DNA from: CAYTWW01 sp043801855 | GTDB taxonomy: Archaea; Nanobdellota; Nanobdellia; Woesearchaeales; GW2011-AR15 | Length of the DNA stretch: 56,839 nucleotides | Direction of reading: 5' to 3' | NCBI GenBank assembly: GCA_043801855.1 | Contig: JAZDLQ010000015.1 | Coordinates: forward strand, 1 to 56,839 | Part shown: positions 45,468-54,470 of the stretch, one piece after another | Layout: every line of letters starts with the position of its first letter | Numbering within the stretch: the first letter of the stretch is position 1 | Program-made: the position numbers and the translations under genes | The notes under the pieces: generated by a model | Databases searched by the model: none | Told to the model about the DNA's origin: nothing | Seen by the model: the letters and a program-made list of their open reading frames with translations, nothing else

Positions 45468-46854
45468 CACTTCTCCAACTAGCCAATATGAGCTTAATTA
45501 TTTTCGTGAGAAGAAAATTAGGGATAAGCATCTCTTAATCGCCTATTCAGGGCACTGGGATGCACTATCAACTGACGAGTATAAAAAGCTCATGGCTCAC
45601 AAGCTTGATGAAGTATTATATAAGAGATTCAGCGAAAAGGGCTTAATCATTACTAAAGAGAACAAAGAAAAACTGTTTGAAGATTATAAAAAAACAAAAT
45701 GCCAACTATTTCAAGGAACTTCATTTCACGTTGTTGTTGTAACGCTTCGATGCAATGAATCATGTGTATATTGCCATGCTGCTTCAAAAAGCATTTCTGC
45801 TAAAGAATATGATATGAGCATAGCAACAGCGAGAAAAACAGTTGATTTTATTTTCCAGACAACTTCTCCGGTAATTACCATTGTATTTCAAGGAGGAGAA
45901 CCTTTATTGAATTTCGATGTTATAAAGGAAATAATTTTGTATGCAAAAGAAAAAAATATTATTGAAAAAAAAAGACTCAAATTTTCAATAGTTACAAACC
46001 TTAGCCTTATGGATGGGAATAAACTTGAATTTTTGATTGAGAATAAAATTGGAATATGCACTTCTCTTGATGGGCCAAAAATACTCCATGATAAAAACCG
46101 CCCTTTTCATGGGCAAAGCTCTTATGATTTGGCAGTTAAATGGATTAGCAAAATTAAAGAAAAAAATTGGAATCTAAATGCGCTCATGTCTACAACAAGA
46201 GCATCACTTAACTATCCTGAAGAAATAATTGATGAATATATTGCGCTAGGTTTTAACAGCATCTGGCTTCGCTCACTCAATAATCTTGGATATGCAAGCA
46301 AACAATGGAATAGTCTCTCTTATTCTGCTGATGAATTTATTAATTTCTGGAAAAAAGGAGTTGATTATTCTTATAAGCTTGGGACGATAAACGAGCTTTC
46401 AAGCAGCTATATTTTAAGAAAAATCATTTTGAATGAAAATCCTATGATGTTTGATTTTATGAGCCCCTGCGGAGCTGCAATAGGTTTGATTGCATATAAT
46501 TATGATGGAAACATTTACAGCTGCGATGAGGCGAGAATGCTTAATGATGACATGTTTTTACTAGGAAATGTATTTGATGATACTTATGGAAAGCTAATGA
46601 AAGCGCCAAAAACATGCAACTTAATTGCATCATCAGTTAATGAGTGCCTTCTTTGCGATGCTTGCATTTACCAGCCTTTTTGCGGAATTTGTCCAGTGTG
46701 TACTTATGCAACAAAGGGAACACTTATTCCAAGGCTTAGCGAAGATTTCAATTGTAGAGTCTATAAGGAGCAGTTTTTTTATTTGTTTGAGAAAGCAATA
46801 TTTGAAGAGGGATTTGCAGATAATGCAAGGAAGAAACTTGGAAAAAAATCATAA
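45454..46854 (+). CDS. hxsB: HxsB-like radical SAM/SPASM maturase 2
   Basis: A 466-residue paralogue of HxsB 1, roughly four-fifths identical by eye with the cluster Cys at the same positions (C100, C104, C107 in TLRCNESCVYCHA) and all SPASM Cys retained. Differences are concentrated in the N-terminal 85 residues and in surface positions, with no visible loss of catalytic residues, so both copies should be active. Two maturases could act on different positions of the repeat or give dosage. Followed by a 162-base gap with a palindromic operator. Confidence 0.85.
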   Translation: MRYSNTSPTSQYELNYFREKKIRDKHLLIAYSGHWDALSTDEYKKLMAHKLDEVLYKRFSEKGLIITKENKEKLFEDYKKTKCQLFQGTSFHVVVVTLRCNESCVYCHAASKSISAKEYDMSIATARKTVDFIFQTTSPVITIVFQGGEPLLNFDVIKEIILYAKEKNIIEKKRLKFSIVTNLSLMDGNKLEFLIENKIGICTSLDGPKILHDKNRPFHGQSSYDLAVKWISKIKEKNWNLNALMSTTRASLNYPEEIIDEYIALGFNSIWLRSLNNLGYASKQWNSLSYSADEFINFWKKGVDYSYKLGTINELSSSYILRKIILNENPMMFDFMSPCGAAIGLIAYNYDGNIYSCDEARMLNDDMFLLGNVFDDTYGKLMKAPKTCNLIASSVNECLLCDACIYQPFCGICPVCTYATKGTLIPRLSEDFNCRVYKEQFFYLFEKAIFEEGFADNARKKLGKKS

Positions 46855-46936
46855 GGGATTTTTCAAAAAACAAAGCAAGGTCCCATATAACTGATTTTGA
46901 CTCTTTTATGCTAAATGTTTATTATTTTACAATAGT

Positions 46937-46976
46937 GTGCATTATGTTGCACGAAAGTGTGCATTACTAATGCACA
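46937..46976. promoter_or_regulatory. palindromic operator upstream of AAA gene
   Basis: TGTGCATTACTAATGCACA (46958-46976) is a perfect 19-base palindrome. An imperfect relative, GTGCATTATGTTGCAC, lies at 46937-46952. Both are immediately upstream of the TATA-like ATTTATATA (46985-46993) of the gene at 47017, which points to a dimeric repressor. No regulator gene is adjacent. Confidence 0.65.
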
Positions 46977-47016
46977 GATAGGAATATTTATATATCTGTT
47001 CAGTTTCTATAAGATC

Positions 47017-48231
47017 ATGCTATTAAAAGAAAGTATTCACAATGCTGTTTTATCACAAAAAGAAACACTTCGGAAAAATGAAAATATTATTGTAAGAGAA
47101 TTATCGAGCAAGATAAAATTTCAAAATAAGTTTGCAGTGATTATATCTGGAATTAGAAGATGCGGCAAAAGCACATTGATGAGAAGCATTGCAATAAAAA
47201 ATAAGCCATTCAATTATATCAATTTTGATGATCCTAGGCTTACTGGATTTGAATTGGCTGATTTTGAGAGATTAGAAAAAGTTTTTATGGAAGTGGGCGG
47301 TAAAGCGGAGAATTATTTTTTTGATGAAATACAGTCTGTGGACAAATGGGAGATTTATATCAGAAAATTGCTGGAACAGAATAAATATGTTGTAATAACA
47401 GGCTCAAATGCATCTTTATTAAGCAGGGAGCTTGGCACTAAACTAACCGGAAGAAACCTAAGATATGAACTATTTCCTTTTTCTTATGCTGAATTTTTGT
47501 TGTTTTCCAAAAAAAAAGAAGGAATTTCTAGTTTCAAGGAATATTTAACAGAGGGCGGATTCCCTGATTATATTTTACTAAAAGAGCCAAGAATACTGCA
47601 CGATTTGCTAATTGACTCTTTATATCGTGATATTGCGATAAGGCATAAAGTTAGAAATGTGAAAGAATTGCACGATCTTGCCATTTTTTTAGTGTCTAAT
47701 ACATCAAAAGAATTCTCTTTTAACAGCCTAAGAAAGATGTTTAATATTGGGTCTACTGGGAGCGTGTCAAAGTACATATCTTATTTTGAGGAATCCTACC
47801 TCCTGTTCACTCTTTCAAAGTTTGACTATTCACTAAAAAAGCAGCTTGTAAACCCTAAAAAAATATACGCTGTGGATAATGGCTTAATTGCCCAAAATAG
47901 CAAATCTTTTACTGACGATTTAGGAAGGCTTCTTGAGAATGCTGTTTTTATTGGCTTAAAATCAAAGCAAAAAGAGTTGTTCTACTTTAAGGATAAAAAT
48001 GAGTGTGATTTTGTAGTCAAATTTGGCTCAGGCATTGGAGAATGTTATCAAGTTTGCTACGAACTTAATGATTTTAATAAGGAAAGAGAAATCGCAGGAT
48101 TATTAGAAGCTTTAGACAAATTCAATCTTAAGGAAGGATATATCTTGACATTTGAGCAGGAAGACGAACATGTGGTTGATAAAAAGAGAGTAATAATTAT
48201 GCCTGTCTGGAAATGGCTTCTAGCGCAATAA
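47017..48231 (+). CDS. AAA_14/DUF4143 ATPase
   Basis: A 404-residue ATP-binding protein. Residues 30-200 hold the AAA_14 core: Walker A SGIRRCGKST, Walker B NYFFDEIQSV, sensor VVITGSNASLLS and the typical TGRNLRYELFPFSYAEFL. A winged-helix-like middle and the DUF4143 C-terminus (KIYAVDNGL; NECDFVVKF, a PD-(D/E)xK-like strand) follow. The family is common in archaea and bacteria; function uncertain. TATA 25-30 bases before ATG 47017 suggests a leaderless transcript; an earlier in-frame start would overlap the palindrome. Its link to the Hxs genes is positional only. Confidence 0.85.
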   Translation: MLLKESIHNAVLSQKETLRKNENIIVRELSSKIKFQNKFAVIISGIRRCGKSTLMRSIAIKNKPFNYINFDDPRLTGFELADFERLEKVFMEVGGKAENYFFDEIQSVDKWEIYIRKLLEQNKYVVITGSNASLLSRELGTKLTGRNLRYELFPFSYAEFLLFSKKKEGISSFKEYLTEGGFPDYILLKEPRILHDLLIDSLYRDIAIRHKVRNVKELHDLAIFLVSNTSKEFSFNSLRKMFNIGSTGSVSKYISYFEESYLLFTLSKFDYSLKKQLVNPKKIYAVDNGLIAQNSKSFTDDLGRLLENAVFIGLKSKQKELFYFKDKNECDFVVKFGSGIGECYQVCYELNDFNKEREIAGLLEALDKFNLKEGYILTFEQEDEHVVDKKRVIIMPVWKWLLAQ

Positions 48232-48323
48232 GAATATTATAAAATGCCATATACTAAATGATTTTTTTAAATAATAAATTATATTAACTACCAATGCATT
48301 ACTTTTATAAAAAGAGGATACCA

Positions 48324-48740
48324 ATGCAAAAAAAAGGATTATTGCCACAGATAAAAAAGAAGATTTCTGCTTTTATCCAAAATGAAGAAGGAAGTGTTTC
48401 AAAGCAGTCTCTTCTTACACTTGGTACATTTATCGGAAGCGCTGCTGTCGCATCAGTTTTATCGGCAAAAGAAGTAAGAGCCAACCAGATAGCATGGAAC
48501 GCAAATTCATGGGGCAGCAATTCTGTTACTATAACAGCAACACATGTGCATCATTCAAGCCATAGCAGCCACGGCAGCCATTCCAGCCACGGCAGCCATT
48601 CCAGCCACGGCAGCCATTCCAGCCACGGCAGCCACTCAAGCCACGGCAGCCATAGCAGCCACGGCAGCCACTCAAGCCACGGCAGCCACAGCAGCGGAGA
48701 TTGTGCTTGCGGCTGTGTAAGAGAGAGTTCAAGGCGTTAA
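48324..48740 (+). CDS. hxsA: HxsA-like His-Xaa-Ser repeat protein
   Basis: A 138-residue putative substrate peptide. The N-terminus (EEGSVSKQSLLTLGTFIGSA, AAVASVLSAKEVRANQ) is a conserved-looking leader with a hydrophobic stretch. Residues 77-124 are sixteen tandem tripeptides His-(Ser/Gly)-Ser, mostly alternating HSS and HGS. The tail GDCACGCVRESSRR has three Cys in a CxCxC run. This is the defining feature of HxsA, the target of HxsB/HxsC. Export or surface anchoring after modification is inferred. ATG 48324 with GAGGA upstream; an ATG at 48294 is an alternative. The 3' end overlaps the opposite radical SAM gene by 12 bases. Confidence 0.83.
   Translation: MQKKGLLPQIKKKISAFIQNEEGSVSKQSLLTLGTFIGSAAVASVLSAKEVRANQIAWNANSWGSNSVTITATHVHHSSHSSHGSHSSHGSHSSHGSHSSHGSHSSHGSHSSHGSHSSHGSHSSGDCACGCVRESSRR
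48552..48695 (+). repeat. tandem repeat encoding (His-Ser/Gly-Ser)16
   Basis: A 144-base run of 9-base units, in larger 18-base units such as AGCCACGGCAGCCATTCC, nearly identical in sequence. It is much richer in G and C than the surroundings. It encodes the whole His-Xaa-Ser stretch of the HxsA-like protein and suggests recent expansion. Confidence 0.9.
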
Positions 48741-50582
48741 TAAATTATGTTCAATTATACATGTTCCAAGGCACAATTTATTATGTAGCTTATTGCAGAA
48801 TTTGCACATATTACTTAATTGAGGTTTTCCTTTCCAATCTTCAAATATTTGGATTCTTGAGTAGTATTCATCAATTTTTCTCTTGCTTTTCGCATTATCG
48901 CAGAAATATACTTCTCCTTTGTTTTTTATGTGAAATAAATTGATGCAATAATAGCAGGGACTCAAATTACTTTTAGCATTCAAAGGGAAATCCAGTTGTT
49001 TTTCAATCAGGCATAGATAAGGTAATATCTGGATATTTTTTTTATAGTTTTCATTTTTCTCTTTTGTGCAAACACTACTATCCGTTTTAAAAAGGATGGA
49101 CTCAGGAATGAAGTCTTTATCAGATTTAATTAATCTGTTACAAATATTAATAAAATTATTGTCAGAAAAATAGACAATTTCTTTTAATGGATATTTACAC
49201 AAAAGTGTTTCGATAAAAGGTTTATCACTTTGATAATATATTCTAGGGTATAGATTTAGTATATTCTTATCAACAATTAATTTCAGCAAATTTTCACCAA
49301 TATATTTTGTTGCCTTACATAGAATAGGATCTGGTTTCATGATATCCTTATTAATGATAAGATTCCTATATGCACATTGACCAGCGCAATCGAGTTTTAA
49401 AAAGCAGTCTTTGCAGTATTTCATATTATCAGAAACTTTTTTTTGGAATTTTGAGATTTTATCATTGTCAATTAATAAAGAATTGTTTATTTTATCAATT
49501 TTCCCGTATACAAAAGGAGAAGAAAAATCAACTGGATTAGGATCGCAGTAGCATGCACTTATATAGCCTTCTGGTGTCATGCAAACACTTGGTCTGGAAA
49601 CATCACAATAATAATTTCTTCCCCAGCCAATTTTTGCAAAAGATGAAAACACATCAATATTTTTATATTGCCCCAGTTCTATCGAATATAATAGGTTTTG
49701 CGCAAATTCATGAAAATCTGGCTCATTAGTGTATGAAGACTGAGTTGACCTAGCCCTTCCCAGTTTAAATAACGGTTCAATTTTTGCTGAATTGACACAT
49801 TTTTTTTTGAAATATGAAACAATTTCCCTTTGTTTTGAGCATGTTTCTTTGGAAATTGTAGTTAATGCATTGATATCCTTCTTTCTTCTGGACAAATGGG
49901 CGAATGTTTTTTCCAATGCTGCGCTGCTTTTTGAGCCATTTTTCATAGGACGCTGGCAATCCTGTATGTCTGGAGGACCATCTGCTGAAAAAGTTATATC
50001 AATATTATTATTAATCAGTAGTTCAAGTTCTGATTCAGGAATCATTCCGTTGCTGGTTAAAATAAATTGACAATTTGGGGATATCTTCCTTATTTCATTT
50101 ATTATTCTTATTATAAACTCTGGATTAAGCGTCGGCTCGCCTCCTCCATGAAAAAAAACTCTGTTATAAGCTGTTTTTATGAAGTATTTTTTTATAAATT
50201 CCACAGCAGTATCCGGATCTATAGAAGTACTCTTTTTTCCTGAATCAGCATAGCAATAGATACATTTCAGATTGCATTGATGTGTCACAAAAAAAGTTAT
50301 GGATTCAAATTTGTTTGGATTGAAGACCGTTTGTTCTTTTGGTGATTTTTTTTCTTTCCGTATTTCAAAATTGGATTTAATAAACAGATTATTAACAAAA
50401 GAAGAATCTTGATTTTCTACCTCCTTGGTAATTAAAAACAAATCATTGTTAATTGAAGAATAAAATAATTTGAATCCGCTAACGAAATCTAGAGCGGTAT
50501 ACTCAGATGAATTTCTATTAGCATTGCCTGCTTTACCAAGATTAAGATAGTATATGCCTTTGGATAATTCTTTTGGTTTCAT
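48729..50582 (-). CDS. 617-aa radical SAM/SPASM protein A
   Basis: A radical SAM peptide-modifying enzyme. The N-terminal 95 residues have no recognised motif and may bind the leader. The cluster is C103-x3-C107-x2-C110 (VTHQCNLKCIYCYA), with HGGGEPTLNPEF following. SPASM-type Cys appear at about 320-450 (YYCDVSRPSVCMTPEGYISAC, MKYCKDCFLKLDCAGQCAY). A further Cys-rich domain ends the chain (LSPCYYCINLF, VYFCDNAKS, MCKFCNKLHNKLCLGTC). Start at ATG 50582, overlapping the upstream gene by 4 bases (ATGA). It converges on and overlaps the HxsA-like gene. Not the standard HxsC form. Confidence 0.82.
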   Translation of the reverse strand: MKPKELSKGIYYLNLGKAGNANRNSSEYTALDFVSGFKLFYSSINNDLFLITKEVENQDSSFVNNLFIKSNFEIRKEKKSPKEQTVFNPNKFESITFFVTHQCNLKCIYCYADSGKKSTSIDPDTAVEFIKKYFIKTAYNRVFFHGGGEPTLNPEFIIRIINEIRKISPNCQFILTSNGMIPESELELLINNNIDITFSADGPPDIQDCQRPMKNGSKSSAALEKTFAHLSRRKKDINALTTISKETCSKQREIVSYFKKKCVNSAKIEPLFKLGRARSTQSSYTNEPDFHEFAQNLLYSIELGQYKNIDVFSSFAKIGWGRNYYCDVSRPSVCMTPEGYISACYCDPNPVDFSSPFVYGKIDKINNSLLIDNDKISKFQKKVSDNMKYCKDCFLKLDCAGQCAYRNLIINKDIMKPDPILCKATKYIGENLLKLIVDKNILNLYPRIYYQSDKPFIETLLCKYPLKEIVYFSDNNFINICNRLIKSDKDFIPESILFKTDSSVCTKEKNENYKKNIQILPYLCLIEKQLDFPLNAKSNLSPCYYCINLFHIKNKGEVYFCDNAKSKRKIDEYYSRIQIFEDWKGKPQLSNMCKFCNKLHNKLCLGTCIIEHNLLTP

Positions 50583-52432
50583 ACTAAAATATCGCACATC
50601 TTCTGAAATTCCAATTCCAATATGGGATTCCTTTTGCATTTCAAAGTTTTGTGACAAGTTCCTTCCAACGAATCGATATAAATTTTAAACAAATTTCTTC
50701 TTAAGATTATGTTATTATCTTCAAGTACGGTTCCATTACATAGCATTATTTGGTGATCTTTTTTATGATAAAGATATAAACAATTTGCGCACTTGCTATA
50801 AGACGAGATATTGTCACTTGAATTATCATTATATACATATCTATAGCTGATTTTTTTTTCATCAAGGATTTTCGTCAAAGCTCCTGTACTTTTTGATAAA
50901 AATGCAGAAATACCAATTACATCTAAAATAATAAAAGGGTGTATATTGATCTCTTTTGTATCTATTTTTTCTATGAATTCGGACAATTTATTAATTTCTC
51001 TTTGATTATTTAATCTGAAGTAAAAAGTGCTAGTATTGTCAATCTTCCTTGAAAAGTATTTAAATCTCAGATAGAGTCCATCGTTTTTTATTTCAAAAAA
51101 AGGATAATTCTTGTAATAATAATGATTCAAAACAATTCCTGCAAAATTTGATAGCTTATTCTTGTTTAGGAAGCAGTCTTCTTCATAAAGGTCATAAATA
51201 TCTCCTTTTTTATCATAATTATGCAATATACATCCTCCAAAGCAGTAATACCTTATGGAACAGTCTATGCATTTTTCAAATTTATTAATCTGTAATTCAT
51301 TTTCATAAAAAGCTTCTATGTTATTGAAATTTAATCCATTTGCATCTTTATGGCTGCTACACTGAATGCAAAATGACAACTTCTTGTTATGATTTAAGTA
51401 AACTGAATTTTTCATTTTGGATACACATGATGAAGGAAAAATTGAGCCATACTTCGGAAGGAGAAGTTCTTTCCTTAACGGTAGATTATTGAATTCAAGT
51501 AAATATTCATTAAATCTTGAAATGAAAAACAGGAATCGCTTGTTATCTATATTCTTATAGTTGGTTTCTATTGCAGCAGGTTTTAGCCCTTTAAATGATA
51601 TTACCTTAATATCAATATCTGTCAGGAATTTTATTATCTCTTCAAATTTTTCTATGGTCTCTTCGTGGATGAGGCAGGTAATATCAATCTCTTTATTCTG
51701 TTCAATTAGTTTTTTTATATTTTGGAGCACAATATCGCTGGTTTTATTATTTTTATTAGTTTTCCGATATTTGTCATGAATTTCAGGCAGGCCATCGAAG
51801 GAAATGGCTATATTGTCAATGTACTCTTCTATAACCTTAAGAGATTGCCTGCTGATATAACCATTCATAATAATGCTGGTAGTGATCTGGAAATTTTTTT
51901 CTTTAAAAAAAGTGCATATCGTTTTTATGTAATCTTGCCGTAGTGTGTTTTCGCCATTTCCAGTGAAATCAATTTCAATTTTTTTATTTAGTTTTGGTGT
52001 AAGCTTTTCTATATGGTCCAAAATATAATCAATATCTATTGTTTCTTTTCCCCTTTCAAGCTGGCAATACGTGCAATTAAGGTTGCAGTCATTTGTAAAA
52101 GAAAACCCTAGTTTAGATATCTCATCAGATCGGCATTGTTTCATATCCTCAATTATTCTATTTTTCTTTATATCTATCTTAGCATCTGAAACAAACATTT
52201 TATTATGAATAGGAGATATATAAATCCATTTACCATCCAAATTTAGAGTTATTATGTTGCCAATATCATTAATCTCAGCACCTATATTCTTATTGTGTTG
52301 ATAGCTCAGTGTATTAGAATTATTTTTAATTTGGAATATATTATCATTCCAATAGTCTTTATTCTTAATGCATTCTTTTTCCGAACAGGTGTTTCTTAAC
52401 TTGTGAATGCAAAATGACTCCTCCTTCTTCAT
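50579..52432 (-). CDS. 617-aa radical SAM/SPASM protein B
   Basis: A paralogue of protein A with the same overall plan and length. Radical SAM cluster C116-x3-C120-x2-C123 (FTNDCNLNCTYCQL) and DFTGNGENTLRQDY. SPASM Cys at about 330-420 (PSSCVSKM, SFCIQCSSH, EKCIDCSIRYYCFGGC), then a second Cys-bearing C-terminal domain (YSKCANCLYLY, IMLCNGTV, TCHKTLKCK). The N-terminal 105 residues carry four extra Cys (SFCIHKLRNTCSEKECIK). Translationally coupled to A by ATGA. Two-enzyme operons like this can act as a pair on one peptide. Confidence 0.82.
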   Translation of the reverse strand: MKKEESFCIHKLRNTCSEKECIKNKDYWNDNIFQIKNNSNTLSYQHNKNIGAEINDIGNIITLNLDGKWIYISPIHNKMFVSDAKIDIKKNRIIEDMKQCRSDEISKLGFSFTNDCNLNCTYCQLERGKETIDIDYILDHIEKLTPKLNKKIEIDFTGNGENTLRQDYIKTICTFFKEKNFQITTSIIMNGYISRQSLKVIEEYIDNIAISFDGLPEIHDKYRKTNKNNKTSDIVLQNIKKLIEQNKEIDITCLIHEETIEKFEEIIKFLTDIDIKVISFKGLKPAAIETNYKNIDNKRFLFFISRFNEYLLEFNNLPLRKELLLPKYGSIFPSSCVSKMKNSVYLNHNKKLSFCIQCSSHKDANGLNFNNIEAFYENELQINKFEKCIDCSIRYYCFGGCILHNYDKKGDIYDLYEEDCFLNKNKLSNFAGIVLNHYYYKNYPFFEIKNDGLYLRFKYFSRKIDNTSTFYFRLNNQREINKLSEFIEKIDTKEINIHPFIILDVIGISAFLSKSTGALTKILDEKKISYRYVYNDNSSDNISSYSKCANCLYLYHKKDHQIMLCNGTVLEDNNIILRRNLFKIYIDSLEGTCHKTLKCKRNPILELEFQKMCDILV

Positions 52433-52464
52433 GTGGATTTACATATTGTTAAAGAATTTAAAAC

Positions 52465-53148
52465 CTACCCTTTGATACTATAATCTTTGATATTTATGAA
52501 AATGCAATCCTTGTTCCATATATTTTGTTTATAAAATTCTCCGTCTAGAGCATAGGCAGAAAGATAGGTTATATATTTACCATTTTCGTCCATGGTACCT
52601 GCTTGAAGTCTATAATCCAATCCTGAGGCACTTTTTACGCAAAAACTCGATATGTTTTGCAGTTCCAATATAATCACATCTGTTATTAGATTGAAATTGC
52701 ACATCTGAAATGTATTTTCTTTACCTATATAATGCGTAAGATATTCATGACCTTCCCAAGCAATTTCCTTTAATGTATAGTCACCATATTTTTCATGTAT
52801 GAATCTGGACTCGTTGCTATTGCTGGCATAAAAATCCCATGTAGGAGAATCAATCTTTTTTTCTTTCAAAAGCTGAGCAAGTAAAACATAGCAGTCTTGT
52901 TCTTCATTTACTATAGCATGGATAATATAATTACGAAAAACAATCAAAGATACGGCAAGAGCAAAAACAATTATTATTATTGCCATTAATGTTTTGTTAG
53001 GTTTGGGAGCATTCAATTTACTAAATGCATCCTCAATTAATTTGTTATCAAATCCCCGAGTAATCAACTTGTTTTTTATCCTAGCATCAGAGAATCCAAG
53101 CTTTCTGCATTGATTTATATACATTATTGTTTCCTCTTTTTTTTCCAT
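52465..53148 (-). CDS. single-span membrane protein in radical SAM cluster
   Basis: A 227-residue protein. The cytoplasmic N-terminus has a short helical motif (YINQCRKLGFSDARIKNKLI) like those in archaeal anchored proteins, then a transmembrane segment (about 54-76), then an extracellular domain of about 150 residues with Cys (EQDCYVLLAQ, MCNFNLITD, FCVKSAS, KDCIFINIK). No enzyme motif. It lies between the radical SAM pair and the B12-type pair, with gaps of 26-32 bases, and may tether or display the product (inference). Confidence 0.62.
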   Translation of the reverse strand: MEKKEETIMYINQCRKLGFSDARIKNKLITRGFDNKLIEDAFSKLNAPKPNKTLMAIIIIVFALAVSLIVFRNYIIHAIVNEEQDCYVLLAQLLKEKKIDSPTWDFYASNSNESRFIHEKYGDYTLKEIAWEGHEYLTHYIGKENTFQMCNFNLITDVIILELQNISSFCVKSASGLDYRLQAGTMDENGKYITYLSAYALDGEFYKQNIWNKDCIFINIKDYSIKG

Positions 53149-53174
53149 CTTCTTTATTTAAGTTAGTTACTTAT

Positions 53175-54470
53175 TTATATTTTACCATTATGTACGTTAA
53201 ATTCATGCAGAATACTATTTGAGAGAATATCTGCTTTTTCAATTTCATCATATCCAAAAGACGATGTGGATAATATTTGATGTGTGCCGTTGTCCTCATA
53301 TTTTAGGTTGTATTTGTCTTTCCTAATATGAATTTCAGTGCCCGGAAGTACTTTTAGGCGATTTATATGGATCTCATTAGATGGCAAAGAAAGGACAAAT
53401 CTTATTGTCCTAACATATTTGAAGAAATTATCTCCCGGAAGGCCAAATATTAAGTCAAGACAAACATTAATCTTTTGAGAGGATAATTTTCTGATATTGT
53501 CACAAAAAATTTGTTTGTTGAAGCTTCGAGTAATTATTTGCAAAGTGCCTTTATTTATCGATTGAGGCCCAGTCTCAATACTCTCAATATGTGCTTTTTT
53601 TATATAATTAATAATTTCATCATCCAGCGATTCAGTGTCTATTTCAACAGAATTTATTGGAATCTTGTTTTTGTTGTATTTTATCAACAATTTGCATATA
53701 TTGATGGTTCTATCTTTAGAAACATTAAATATGGGATCAGTGAAAGTTAAGCATTTTATTTTTTTATTAAAAAGTAAATATTTGATTTCTTCTTCCACTC
53801 TTTTCAGCGAAAAGAATCTTAGTTCATTATTGTTCTTTCTTTCATAACAATAGGCACATTTGTATTTGCATCCCCTGTATGATTCAAGATATACAATCTT
53901 ATTTTCCATGTCAATGTTATCTGTTAGGTAAGGTGAAGGAAGAATATCTAAATTATCAATTAATGATCTTGCTTCATTGACAATAATTTCATTTTTGTTT
54001 CTATATAATAATCCTTTTATATCCTTTAAGTTTTTATTATCTATTAGTGCAGTGACCAGTTCAGAAAATGTTATCTCTCCTTCTCCCCTAACGATATAAT
54101 CTACGAAAACATAATTTTTCAGGAGCTCTTCGCTTCTCTCACTAGCTTCAGGACCCCCAAAAATTATATAGGTCTTTTTGTTTATTATCTTTTTTATAGA
54201 GGATGCAATTTTTAACAATTGAAGACAATTCCAGCAATATATTGAAAAACCGATAAAATCCGGATTTACCTTAGATACATCAAACAGGATGCCCCTATCA
54301 TCAGAATGCTTTAAACAGTAGTCTTTAATAATTATTTCTGCATTTTTTTCCAATAAGCTTTCTTTCATTGCATATGACTTCAGATAACCTAGGGAAAGGG
54401 AATAATTGCTGCAGTAGTTTAATCCTATTAGTAGTATTTTTTTTTTAACATCTTGGTGATTATTGTTCAT
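53175..54470 (-). CDS. B12-binding-type radical SAM protein 1
   Basis: A 431-residue class B-like radical SAM protein. The N-terminal 145 residues form a cobalamin-binding-type Rossmann fold (KKILLIGLNYCSNYSLSLGY, DFIGFSIYC, YIIFGGPEAS, YIVRGEGEITFSEL). The DxHxxG cobalamin signature is not visible, as in many members. Cluster C201-x3-C205-x2-C208 (ESYRGCKYKCAYCYERK) begins the radical SAM core; IESIETGPQSINKGTL and GLPGDNF follow. Relatives include C-methylases and MiaB-like enzymes. ATGA-coupled to the next enzyme. Confidence 0.85.
   Translation of the reverse strand: MNNNHQDVKKKILLIGLNYCSNYSLSLGYLKSYAMKESLLEKNAEIIIKDYCLKHSDDRGILFDVSKVNPDFIGFSIYCWNCLQLLKIASSIKKIINKKTYIIFGGPEASERSEELLKNYVFVDYIVRGEGEITFSELVTALIDNKNLKDIKGLLYRNKNEIIVNEARSLIDNLDILPSPYLTDNIDMENKIVYLESYRGCKYKCAYCYERKNNNELRFFSLKRVEEEIKYLLFNKKIKCLTFTDPIFNVSKDRTINICKLLIKYNKNKIPINSVEIDTESLDDEIINYIKKAHIESIETGPQSINKGTLQIITRSFNKQIFCDNIRKLSSQKINVCLDLIFGLPGDNFFKYVRTIRFVLSLPSNEIHINRLKVLPGTEIHIRKDKYNLKYEDNGTHQILSTSSFGYDEIEKADILSNSILHEFNVHNGKI

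Noticed and set aside
48552..48695. Short regular repeats as a CRISPR array
   Set aside because: Units are contiguous, without spacers, and keep a reading frame.
48529..48732. Cys/Gly/Arg-rich frame opposite the HxsA-like repeat
   Set aside because: It is the antisense reading of the 18-base repeat; the sense frame has a ribosome site, a leader and the known His-Xaa-Ser pattern.
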